A model generated the notes under the pieces. The model did no database searches and was not told the DNA's origin. It worked only from the letters and a program-made list of their open reading frames with translations. A stretch of 64,000 nt of DNA. Source: Dolomitihabitans soli. GTDB lineage: Bacteria > Actinomycetota > Actinomycetes > Streptosporangiales > Streptosporangiaceae. The stretch's first letter is position 1, and each line of letters opens with the position of its first letter. The translations under genes were made by a program, and so were the position numbers. Positions 32,535 to 40,399 of this stretch are shown piece by piece. Location: positions 124,001 through 188,000 of the forward strand of contig NZ_JAKNTW010000010.1 of NCBI RefSeq assembly GCF_022213955.1, written 5' to 3'.

Positions 32535-33674
32535 TCAGATCAGCGAGTGGCCGATCAGCTCTTTCATGATCTCGGTCGTGCCGCCGTAGATGGTCTGCGC
32601 GCGGGTGTCGACGAACGCCCTGGCCACCGGGAAGTCGCGGACGACGCCGTAGCCGCCGAACAGCTGGAGACAGCGGTCCACCACCTTCTGGCACAGCTCG
32701 GTGTTCCACCACTTGGCCATCGCCGCCTCTTCGGCGTCGAGCCGCCCGGCGCCGTGCTCGACGATGCACCGGTCGGTGAACGACCTGGCCACGGTCAGCG
32801 CCGTGGCCAGCTCCGCGAGCACGAAGCGGTTGTGCTGGTGCCGCCCGACGGGCTGCCCGAAGACCTCCCGCGTCCGGCAGTACTCCAGCGTGTCCTCGAA
32901 GACCCGCTCCGCCGTGGCGAGCGCCGCCACGGCGATCATCATCCGCTCCTGCCGCAGCGTGCGCATCATGTACGCCAGGGCGCGTCCCTCCTTGCCGAGC
33001 AGGTTCGCGGCCGGCACCTCCACCCCGTCGAAGAACAGCTCGACCGTGTCCATCGCGCGCATGCCGATCTTGTCCAGCCGGCGTCCGCGCCCGAATCCCG
33101 GCCGGTCGCTCTCCACCGCGAACACGCTGACGGCGGAGCCGGCCGGCCCGTCACCCGTGCGGGCGGCCACCAGGACGAGGTCCGCGACGGCCCCGTTGGT
33201 GATGAACGTCTTCTGGCCGTCGATCACATACCGGTCGCCGTGGCGGACGGCCCTGGTGCGCAGCCGCTGCACGTCGCTGCCCGCGTCCGGCTCGGTGATC
33301 GCGATGGCCGTCACCAGTTCCCCGGAGCAGAAGCCGGGCAGCCAGCGCAGCCGCTGCTCCTCGGTGGTCAGGGTGCGCAGGTAGAGGCCCGCGATCTCGT
33401 TGTGCAGGGAGAGCGTCGGGGCGTACACCCCGGCACGCGCCAACTCCTCCCCCAGGATCGCGTGGTGCCGGTAGTCGGGGTCGCCGCCGCCGCCGTACAC
33501 GGTGTCGACGTCCATGCCCAGCAGGCCGTGCTCGCCGGCCTTGCGCCAGACGGCCCGGTCGGCGACGCCTTCCTCCTCCCACCGCCGGTAGTGCGGCAGG
33601 ATCTCCTTGTCGGTGAAAGCCCTGACGAGGTCGCGGAAGGCGTCGTGCTCCTCGGTGAAGATGTCACGGCGCAT
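32535..33674 (-). CDS. Acyl-CoA dehydrogenase family enzyme
   Basis: This 379-residue true acyl-CoA dehydrogenase has AIAITEPDAGSDVQRLRT, GQKTFITNGAVADLVLV, a QPVGRHQHNRFVLAE helix and the catalytic glutamate in YGGTTEIMKELIG. It should desaturate an acyl or aminoacyl thioester at the alpha-beta bond with electron transfer to ETF or O2. ATG 33674 overlaps the stop of the radical SAM gene by 11 bp. In the A-PCP / radical SAM / dehydrogenase order, a carrier-bound amino acid or its modified form is a natural candidate substrate. Confidence 0.92.
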   Translation of the reverse strand: MRRDIFTEEHDAFRDLVRAFTDKEILPHYRRWEEEGVADRAVWRKAGEHGLLGMDVDTVYGGGGDPDYRHHAILGEELARAGVYAPTLSLHNEIAGLYLRTLTTEEQRLRWLPGFCSGELVTAIAITEPDAGSDVQRLRTRAVRHGDRYVIDGQKTFITNGAVADLVLVAARTGDGPAGSAVSVFAVESDRPGFGRGRRLDKIGMRAMDTVELFFDGVEVPAANLLGKEGRALAYMMRTLRQERMMIAVAALATAERVFEDTLEYCRTREVFGQPVGRHQHNRFVLAELATALTVARSFTDRCIVEHGAGRLDAEEAAMAKWWNTELCQKVVDRCLQLFGGYGVVRDFPVARAFVDTRAQTIYGGTTEIMKELIGHSLI

Positions 33675-35595
33675 CGAGCGCTCCGGCCACGGCGTCCGGC
33701 ACCACGGCCGTCCACGCGGGGAGGATGTCGCGCAGCCGGTTCATCATCGCCTGGCAGTAGGCGGCGTTGTGGTCCAGGCTGCGGTGCCGGGGGTAGGGCA
33801 TCTTGCGCCGGCCCACGTGGTCGACCCGCAGGCGCACCGGCCCGTCGTCCGGCAGGCCCGCGACGGTCTCGAACGTCGACAGCAGCTCCACCGCTCCCCG
33901 CGGCAGCTCCACCACGAGCTGGAACCGGTCCTTGGAGATCACCCGCGCGTGCCGCAGTTCCACGGTGGGCGCCACGACCGCCTCCCGGTAGACGTACGGC
34001 CGGGCGATCAGGTCGAGTTCGAAGGCCATCCGGATGCCGGGGTCGGCCAGCCACCCCTGCGCCTCCAGGAAGCCCTCCAGCAGGGCGTCCATCTCGTCGC
34101 GGTGCGAGTGCAGCACGTAGTGCAGCACCTTGCCGATGTTGTTGATGTCGTAGTTGCCGAGGGTGGCCACCGACTCGGCGAAGAACCGGCAGGTCGCCGT
34201 GTCGGTGCGGGTCTTGTAGTAGTCGGCGGCCCGGCGCAGGAAGTCGGTGTAGGTGCAGACGCCCTCGCGTTCGAGCCGCTGCGCGACGTAGAACCCCGAA
34301 CGGGCGTTGTAGAGGCTGATCACCGCGTAGTAGAACCAGACGCCCTCCTGGAACTCCTCCGGGGTCACCCAGTTCGTGCCCACCACCACGTCGGCCTCGG
34401 CCACCGGGTCGTCCACCCGGATGGTGATGACGCCCAGCATCTCGCGGCGCTCGTACATGGGCGTGTTGTGCAGCAGGAGCTGCGGGTAGGCGACCACCGC
34501 GTCGGTGCCGGTGCCGCACAGCTTGCCGATGCCCTCCTGGAAGGACTTCAGGGTCTCGCCCGGCAGCGGCCAGATGAGCTCGGTGTAGGAGCTGATCTGC
34601 TTCTCGCGCAGCTTGCCCTGCAGCGCCGCGTAGGTGGAGTCCTTGATGTTCGAGCGCTGCACGAGTTCGAGCGCCTGCGGGCTCGTCGTCTGCAGCGAGA
34701 CCGGCTGGCTGGTCAGCATGCCGCCGTCGACCAGGATCTCGGTGATCTCGGTGACCCGGTCGGGCCGGTTCTTGGCCGCCTGGATGGCGACCATCGACGG
34801 GTAGCCGTTGCGTTCCTTGCAGGCCACCATGTGCCGGGTCAGCTCCACGTCACGGGGCAACGCGCCCCAGTTGGCGTCGGCCAGGAAGATGCTCTCGATG
34901 CCGTGCTCGCTGATCCACGTCATATCCGACTTGACCCGGTCCAGCTCCCAGCGGTGCACCTTGTCGTTGGTGGCCGCGCCCCAGTAGCAGTACGAGCAGC
35001 TGAAGGGGCAGCCGCGGTTGGTCTCCACGACGGCGAAGGTGTACTCGCCCCCGTCGAAGACCCCGGCGGCGAACGGCGAGGGGATCTCGTCGAGGTCCTT
35101 GATGCGGTCCGGCTTGTCGGTGGTCACCAGCTCGCCGGCGGACCAGTAGCTCACCCCGGGCACCCGGCTGAAGTCGGGAGCCGTGTCGTAGCCGGCGGCC
35201 ACCTCCAGCAGGAAGGCGGTGAAGGGCTTCTCGCCCTCGCTGTTGCACACCAGCACGTGCTCCCACGACGGCGGCACGTACTCGGTGGTGTGGTTCATCA
35301 CCTGCGGGCCGCCCAGGATGAAGTAGGCGTCGGGCCGGAGCCTGACCAGCTCCTTCATCACGTCCATGATCCGGCGCATGTTCCACAGGTAGCAGCTCAG
35401 CCCGTAGACGTCGGCCTCGATGGCCAGCAGCTGGTCCACCAGGTCGCGCACCGACGTGTTGACCTCGGGCGCGTAGATGGTGAAGTCGTAGGTGCTCGCC
35501 ACCTCCGGGTCCTGCTGTGCGTAGGTCTGCAGATAGCCGGAGGCCAGCGGCAAAGTGTTGGGGTAGACCGACAATTCGACCAGGCAGGCTTTCAT
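33664..35595 (-). CDS. Cobalamin-binding radical SAM enzyme
   Basis: This 643-residue protein has an N-terminal B12-binding-like domain (residues 1-150; YGLSCYLWNMRRIMDVMKELVRLRPDAYFILGGPQV), then the radical SAM core with the 4Fe-4S motif CPFSCSYC near residue 195 and a long C-terminal extension of about 250 residues. Members of this class methylate unactivated carbons or rearrange carbon skeletons. ATG 35595, behind GAAGAGG, starts 5 bp after the A-PCP stop, so they are coupled. The natural reading is modification of the amino acid on the A-PCP protein, for example C-methylation. The exact reaction cannot be inferred. Confidence 0.9.
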   Translation of the reverse strand: MKACLVELSVYPNTLPLASGYLQTYAQQDPEVASTYDFTIYAPEVNTSVRDLVDQLLAIEADVYGLSCYLWNMRRIMDVMKELVRLRPDAYFILGGPQVMNHTTEYVPPSWEHVLVCNSEGEKPFTAFLLEVAAGYDTAPDFSRVPGVSYWSAGELVTTDKPDRIKDLDEIPSPFAAGVFDGGEYTFAVVETNRGCPFSCSYCYWGAATNDKVHRWELDRVKSDMTWISEHGIESIFLADANWGALPRDVELTRHMVACKERNGYPSMVAIQAAKNRPDRVTEITEILVDGGMLTSQPVSLQTTSPQALELVQRSNIKDSTYAALQGKLREKQISSYTELIWPLPGETLKSFQEGIGKLCGTGTDAVVAYPQLLLHNTPMYERREMLGVITIRVDDPVAEADVVVGTNWVTPEEFQEGVWFYYAVISLYNARSGFYVAQRLEREGVCTYTDFLRRAADYYKTRTDTATCRFFAESVATLGNYDINNIGKVLHYVLHSHRDEMDALLEGFLEAQGWLADPGIRMAFELDLIARPYVYREAVVAPTVELRHARVISKDRFQLVVELPRGAVELLSTFETVAGLPDDGPVRLRVDHVGRRKMPYPRHRSLDHNAAYCQAMMNRLRDILPAWTAVVPDAVAGALDAP

Positions 35596-35600
35596 CCCCG

Positions 35601-37379
35601 TCACCTCTTCGTCTCCGCCGCCACGGTGATCGAGGCGGCCAGTTCGTAGAGCAGGTCGTACTCGAAGACGTCGTCGGCGGCGATCCTGAGCCCGCGTTCC
35701 CTGGCCAGCTTCGCCAGGCGCATGGCCTGCAGTGAGTCGCCACCGAGATCGAAGAAACTGTCCTCACGCCCGGCCGCGCCGATCTGGAGCACCTCGCACC
35801 ACAGCTCCGACAGCAGACGCTCGGTGTCGGTGTGGAAGTCGCCGCCGGTCGCGGCCGGGGCCTCCGCCAGCGGACGTACGGCCAGCGCCTTGCGGTCGGC
35901 CTTGCCGTGCGGGGTCAGCGGCAGTGTGTCCAGCGGGGTCACCGTCTGGGGCACCATGTAGTCGGGCAGCAGCAGGGCCAGGTTCCGGCGCAGCTCCGCC
36001 GGGTCGAACGGTTCGCGGGGATCGGCGGGCACCACGTAGCCGACGAGCCGGTCGCCCAGCTCGTGCTTGACGACGACGGCCTCGCGCACGCCGGGCAGCC
36101 GGTGCAGCGCCGTCTCGACCTCGCCCAGCTCGATCCGGAAACCACGCAGTTTCACCTGGTCGTCGGCCCTGCCCAGGAAGCTCAGGGAGCCGTCGGGCAA
36201 CTCGCGGACCAGGTCGCCGGTGGCGTACATGCGGCCGTTCACGTCGGGTGTGAACGGGTCCGCGAGGAACCGCTGGGAGGTCAGCTCGGGCTGGTTGAGA
36301 TAGCCCAGCGCCACGCCGGTCCCGCCGATGTACAACTCGCCGGTGGTGCCGGCCGGCACCGGGTTGCGCTGCGCGTCCAGGACGTAGGTCCGCATGTTGG
36401 GCAGGGCCCGCCCGATCGGCGGCGTCTCCTGCGGCGCCGCGTCCCACGGCACCTCCGCGTACGTGGCCACCACGCTCGTCTCCGTCGGCCCGTACAGGTT
36501 GAACAGCCGGAACGGCAGATCGGCCGGTGGGTGACGGTGCAGCTTCTCACCGCCGGTCAGCATCACCCGGAGCGCTCCGCCGTACTCCGCCCAGGGCTGG
36601 TCGAGCATCTCCACGGCGAGCGCGGTGGTCATGAAGCAGACCGTGACGTGTTCCGCGGCGATCCAGCGGGCCAGGTCCGCGGGCGAGTCGGGCAGCCGGC
36701 CCTCGACGAGGCAGAGGGTCGCGCCGTTGGCCAGGCACGGCCACACCTCCAGCGCCCAGGCGTCGAACGACGGCCGGGACAGCTGGGTGATCCGGTCCCC
36801 CGGCCGCACGTCGAAGGTCTGCTGGTACCAGCCGACCAGGTTCGCCACTCCCTCGTGCGGCACCAGCACGCCCTTCGGGGCGCCGGTCGAGCCGGAGGTG
36901 TAGACGAGGTAGAAGAGGTCGCCGGGCAGCGTCTCAGAGGTCTCTCCGGCGACGCCCTCCTCCTCCAGCATCCGCTCCACCGAGAGCACCTGCGCCTCAC
37001 CGCCGGTGTAGCGCTCCGCCCTGGCCTCACGGGTGATGACGACCGGAGCGCGGCAGTCGGCGAGGATCGCGGCCAGCCGGGCGTCGGGCTCGTCCACGTC
37101 CGTCCCGACGTACGCCCCGCCGGCCAGCAGCACTCCAAGGGCCGCGACGACCAGTTCGGGCGAGCGTTCGAGGGCGAGGACCACGGGGGTGCCACGGGTG
37201 ACGCCGTGGGCGCGCAGCACCGCCGCCAGCCGGCACGAACGTTCATAGAGTTCGGCATAGGTCAACACGGTGCCCGCGTGGACGACAGCCGGCTGGTTGG
37301 GCTGAACCTGCGCCCACCACCCGACGCTCGCGGGAACGGCCGCGAAAGCGCCACGAATTGCAAGGCTCGACTCAGTCAA
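35601..37379 (-). CDS. NRPS: adenylation - carrier didomain (A-PCP)
   Basis: This protein of about 592 residues has a complete A domain: VYTSGSTGAPKG, NLYGPTE, ATGDLVR, the A8 VKLRGFRIELGEVE and the A10 lysine PLTPHGKADRKAL. A PCP with FFDLGGDSLQAMRL follows. TTG at 37379 has GGAGG five bases upstream and is preferred over GTG 37409, which has none. It starts the operon with the radical SAM enzyme, acyl-CoA dehydrogenase and TEII, so it probably loads an amino acid that those enzymes modify while bound. With no C domain of its own, transfer would need one of the condensation proteins at 10134 or 25676. Confidence 0.92.
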   Translation of the reverse strand: MTESSLAIRGAFAAVPASVGWWAQVQPNQPAVVHAGTVLTYAELYERSCRLAAVLRAHGVTRGTPVVLALERSPELVVAALGVLLAGGAYVGTDVDEPDARLAAILADCRAPVVITREARAERYTGGEAQVLSVERMLEEEGVAGETSETLPGDLFYLVYTSGSTGAPKGVLVPHEGVANLVGWYQQTFDVRPGDRITQLSRPSFDAWALEVWPCLANGATLCLVEGRLPDSPADLARWIAAEHVTVCFMTTALAVEMLDQPWAEYGGALRVMLTGGEKLHRHPPADLPFRLFNLYGPTETSVVATYAEVPWDAAPQETPPIGRALPNMRTYVLDAQRNPVPAGTTGELYIGGTGVALGYLNQPELTSQRFLADPFTPDVNGRMYATGDLVRELPDGSLSFLGRADDQVKLRGFRIELGEVETALHRLPGVREAVVVKHELGDRLVGYVVPADPREPFDPAELRRNLALLLPDYMVPQTVTPLDTLPLTPHGKADRKALAVRPLAEAPAATGGDFHTDTERLLSELWCEVLQIGAAGREDSFFDLGGDSLQAMRLAKLARERGLRIAADDVFEYDLLYELAASITVAAETKR

Positions 37380-37537
37380 TTCTGCCTCCAAAATCGACGA
37401 CCGGCGCACCGATCGTGGCTATATCGAGCCTGGCATTTGCCATCTGGCGGGCCTCCGGTTCAGAGGTATTTCCAATTCAATTCTTAATGGCACAGCGGTG
37501 ACCACTGTCATATCGTCTCGGCAGGTCGGACCTTAAT

Positions 37538-37554
37538 GCATCTCCAGAATTGCG
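37538..37554 (-). promoter_or_regulatory. Cluster motif site 12 (upstream of A-PCP operon)
   Basis: In transcription direction CGCAATTCTGGAGATGC, the closest match to consensus. It is followed by ATTAAGG, a possible -10, and lies 158 bp before the proposed TTG start. Site 13 begins 46 bp away. Confidence 0.8.
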
Positions 37555-37583
37555 ATGAACAATGGCGACACGTCCGCCGACTT

Positions 37584-37600
37584 CGCACTGTGGAAGATGT
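37584..37600 (+). promoter_or_regulatory. Cluster motif site 13 (upstream of NAT-like gene)
   Basis: CGCACTGTGGAAGATGT, 67 bp before ATG 37668, with CTTTAACG shortly downstream as a possible -10. Confidence 0.7.
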
Positions 37601-37667
37601 GCGAACCCTTTAACGGTGGCAGGGTCATAGGACGGGATTCGGTGAATGACGGGGACGCGGCTTGGAG

Positions 37668-38474
37668 ATGACGCCTGTGCACGGACCGCTACTGGACGAC
37701 GCGACCGTCGAGGGCTACCTCCGGCGCATCGGGGCCACGCGGCCGCCCCTGGCGACCGTCGAGGCGTTGCGCGAACTCCACCGGCTGCACGTCATGACGG
37801 TGCCGTTCGAGAACATCGACTTCCATCTCCGCAAGCCGATCTACATCGGCGCCGCCGCCATCGGCAAGATCGTCGACAGGCGGCGCGGCGGCACGTGCTA
37901 CGAGCTGAACGGCGCCTTCTTCGAACTGCTGCGCGCGCTGGGCTTCGACGCCACCGTGCTCGCCGGGCGCGTCTCCGAGAACGGCGAGCTGGGCCCGGTG
38001 ATCGGCCACATGCTGCTGCGCGTCGTCGCCGCGGACTCAGCCGAGCCGTGGCTGGTGGACGTCGGTTTCGGCCGCGGCGCCCGGCATCCGCTGCGCTTCG
38101 ACTCGCGCGAGCCGCAGGAGGACCCGCACGGCACGTTCCAGCTCGTCGAGGGCCCGTTCGGGGACCTGGACCTGATGCGCGACGGGATCCGGCAGTACCG
38201 CCTGGAGACCCGGCCGCGCACCATCGACGACTTCCTGCACATGTGGTGGTGGTACCGCCACTCCGACGAGTCCCCGCACATCACGCACCTCTACTGCACC
38301 CTCCCGACGCCCACCGGCCGGGTCACCCTCAGCGGCAACACGCTGAGCCTCCGGGAGCCGGACCGGCGGCTGAAGCAGGTGATCGAGGACGACGACGAAC
38401 TCCGCGCGGCCTACCGCACCTGGTTCGGACTGGAACTCGACGAACTGCCGACGGGCCCCAAGGTCCACGCCTGA
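37668..38474 (+). CDS. Arylamine N-acetyltransferase-like enzyme
   Basis: This 268-residue NAT-fold protein has the catalytic triad in standard order: cysteine in RGGTCYELNGAFF (about residue 77), histidine in VIGHMLLRVV, and aspartate in LVDVGFGRGA. The fold either acetylates arylamines with acetyl-CoA or, as RifF-type amide synthases do, forms amides from carrier-bound acyl chains. The expected 3-aminosalicylate or anthranilate unit carries an arylamine, making it a fitting substrate. ATG 37668 is used; TTG 37662 is an alternative. The gene has its own cluster motif and ends at a strong hairpin. Confidence 0.92.
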   Translation: MTPVHGPLLDDATVEGYLRRIGATRPPLATVEALRELHRLHVMTVPFENIDFHLRKPIYIGAAAIGKIVDRRRGGTCYELNGAFFELLRALGFDATVLAGRVSENGELGPVIGHMLLRVVAADSAEPWLVDVGFGRGARHPLRFDSREPQEDPHGTFQLVEGPFGDLDLMRDGIRQYRLETRPRTIDDFLHMWWWYRHSDESPHITHLYCTLPTPTGRVTLSGNTLSLREPDRRLKQVIEDDDELRAAYRTWFGLELDELPTGPKVHA

Positions 38475-38580
38475 CCACCACCCGCGAAGACCCGTACCCC
38501 TCCCACAAAAGGCATGTGTACGGCACGGCCTCGCCCGCCGTACTCGTATCACAAAGGCATACTCGTCCGAAAAGAAGCCG

Positions 38581-38606
38581 GCCCCGTACCGTTTCCGGTA
38601 CGGGGC
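38581..38606. terminator. Hairpin terminator between NAT-like and ligase genes
   Basis: 11-bp perfect stem GCCCCGTACCG / CGGTACGGGGC with TTTC loop between convergent genes. Two imperfect copies of a CACAAAGGCAT-containing segment precede it. Confidence 0.8.
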
Positions 38607-38631
38607 ACTCGTCTTCGGAAGGAACGCGGCG

Positions 38632-40212
38632 TCACTCGTCCTGGAGGGCGCGGCGGTTCACCTTGCCCGAGGCGGTCTCCGGCAGTGTGTCGACGAACCG
38701 GACATCCCTCGGATACTTGTGCGGCGCCAGCCTCGCCCGGACGAAGTCCCGGAGTTCCTGGCCGGTCACCTCGCCGCGCGCCACCACGAACGCGCGCGGC
38801 AGGGCCAGGCCGTCCACCTCGTAGCCCACCACCGCGCACTCGACCACGGCCGGGTGCCCCAGCAGGCAGTTCTCGATCTCGGCGGGCGCGACCCAGCGGC
38901 CGCCGACCCTCAGCAGGTCGTCGACCCGGCCCTTGTAGTGGAAGAACCCCTCGGCGTCCCTGGCGAACAGGTCGCCGGAGCGCACGGTGTGCTCGGCGAC
39001 GAACGTCCTGGCCGACTTCTCCGGCGACCGCCAGTACTCCAGGGCGGCGGTCTCGCCGGTGATCTCCAGCAGGCCGACCTCGCCGGCGGGCAGGGACTCG
39101 CCGGCCTCGTCGACCACCCGCACGTCGTACCCCGGCACCACCTGGCCGAGGCTCCCCATCCGGCCCTGGCCGAGCCGGTTGCAGACGTACCCGTGGAACA
39201 TCTCCGACGAGCCGATGCCGTCCATCACCTCGGTGCCGAAGGTGCTCAGCCACCGGCGGTGCAGCTCGACGGGTAATGCCTCACCGGCCGAGATGCAGAT
39301 CCGCAGCGAGCTGAAGTCCTGCTTGGCGGCGTCCGGGTGGGCGATCATCGCGCTCATCATGGTGGGCACGTTGACCAGGATCGTCGGCCGGTGCTCCGCG
39401 ATCAGCTCGAAGATCCGCTCGGGGGTGCTCCGTTCGGGGAACACGATCCCGGCCGCGCCCACGCCGGGCGGGAACAGCGCCGTCATGTTGTTCGCGTAGC
39501 CGAAGAACAGTTTGGGCACCGGCAGCACCACGTCGTCGGGGCCGAGGTCCAGGATGCCCTTGGCGAACCACTCGAAGCTCAGCGCGGCGCTGCGGGCGGC
39601 CAGCACGCACGCCTTGGGCGTTCCGGTGCTGCCGGTGGTGAACCGCCACATCGCGACGTCGTCGGGGGTCGTCGCCGCCGCCGTCAGCTCGGCGGGCTGG
39701 GCGGCCACCAGGGTCTCGAAGTGGTGCTCGCCCGCGCGCAGCCGGTCCGGCGGCACGCCCACGACCAGGAGGTTGGGGATCTCGGCGGCCCGCAGCCGAT
39801 CCAGGGTCAGCGCGTCCGCCACGACGACGGCGGGCTCCGCGTAGTCGGCGTAGAACCGGTAGTCCTTGGGCTGGAGGTAGGTGTAGGCCTCGGCGGTGAC
39901 CGCGCCGATCTTCTGCGTGCCGTACCAGGTGGCGACGAACTCGGGGCCGTCGCCGAGGGCGAGCAGGACGCGGTCGCCCTGGCGTACGCCCAGGGCGCGC
40001 AGGGCGTTGCCGGCGCGGTTGGCCAGGGCTTGCAGTTCCGCGTAGGTGACCGGGCCCGCGTTGGTGATCAGGGCGGTGCGGTCGCCGTCGTTGCGGTCGA
40101 GGAAGTGGGTGGCGATGTTGAACTCGCGCGGAAGGTCCCCGTAGGTCAGCAGTCTCGCGCCGTTGCTCTGGGCGAGTGGCGCGGGACGAGCGGCGGTCAC
40201 GGCATCCTGCAC
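38632..40212 (-). CDS. Aryl-acid CoA/ACP ligase (benzoate-CoA ligase family), copy 1
   Basis: This 526-residue ANL-superfamily enzyme has FTTGSTGTPKACVL, VPKLFFGYANNMTALFPPGVGAAGIVFPER (benzoate-CoA ligase type), the DGIGSSEMFHGYVCN motif, and the C-terminal lysine in ETASGKVNRRAL. Anthranilate or a related aryl acid is the likely substrate, given the Paa-like genes divergent from it and the anthranilate-forming genes at 56.6 kb; AntF is the antimycin counterpart. It starts with GTG 40212 behind GGGGGA. It shares long identical DNA blocks with the second ligase at 54910-56535. Confidence 0.9.
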   Translation of the reverse strand: MQDAVTAARPAPLAQSNGARLLTYGDLPREFNIATHFLDRNDGDRTALITNAGPVTYAELQALANRAGNALRALGVRQGDRVLLALGDGPEFVATWYGTQKIGAVTAEAYTYLQPKDYRFYADYAEPAVVVADALTLDRLRAAEIPNLLVVGVPPDRLRAGEHHFETLVAAQPAELTAAATTPDDVAMWRFTTGSTGTPKACVLAARSAALSFEWFAKGILDLGPDDVVLPVPKLFFGYANNMTALFPPGVGAAGIVFPERSTPERIFELIAEHRPTILVNVPTMMSAMIAHPDAAKQDFSSLRICISAGEALPVELHRRWLSTFGTEVMDGIGSSEMFHGYVCNRLGQGRMGSLGQVVPGYDVRVVDEAGESLPAGEVGLLEITGETAALEYWRSPEKSARTFVAEHTVRSGDLFARDAEGFFHYKGRVDDLLRVGGRWVAPAEIENCLLGHPAVVECAVVGYEVDGLALPRAFVVARGEVTGQELRDFVRARLAPHKYPRDVRFVDTLPETASGKVNRRALQDE

Positions 40213-40271
40213 GATTCCCCCTCGAAAACGTCAGATCAGTGCCTCATCATCCGGCGAGGTGTTTCCATATC

Positions 40272-40288
40272 GCATCTTCAGAAATGCC
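40272..40288 (-). promoter_or_regulatory. Cluster motif site 14 (upstream of ligase copy 1)
   Basis: In transcription direction GGCATTTCTGAAGATGC, then GATATGG; 59 bp before the GTG at 40212. Site 15 begins 46 bp away. Confidence 0.75.
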
Positions 40289-40317
40289 TTTCTTATGGCG
40301 CGCAAGGACGATTAGGC

Positions 40318-40334
40318 CGCAATACAGGAGATGC
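40318..40334 (+). promoter_or_regulatory. Cluster motif site 15 (upstream of paa-like operon)
   Basis: CGCAATACAGGAGATGC, 65 bp before GTG 40400. Its overlap with an in-frame ATG at 40331 argues against translation from that codon. Confidence 0.8.
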
Positions 40335-40399
40335 GGCATGCCCGCTCCCGGGAGAGCCTGATGAGGCCGATCACCGGGGGACGAGAGCGGGAGGTCGAA

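Noticed and set aside
25676-37379. Calling A-domain specificities from the eight-residue code
   Set aside because: I could not place all code positions reliably without an alignment, so only gene context is used to suggest substrates.
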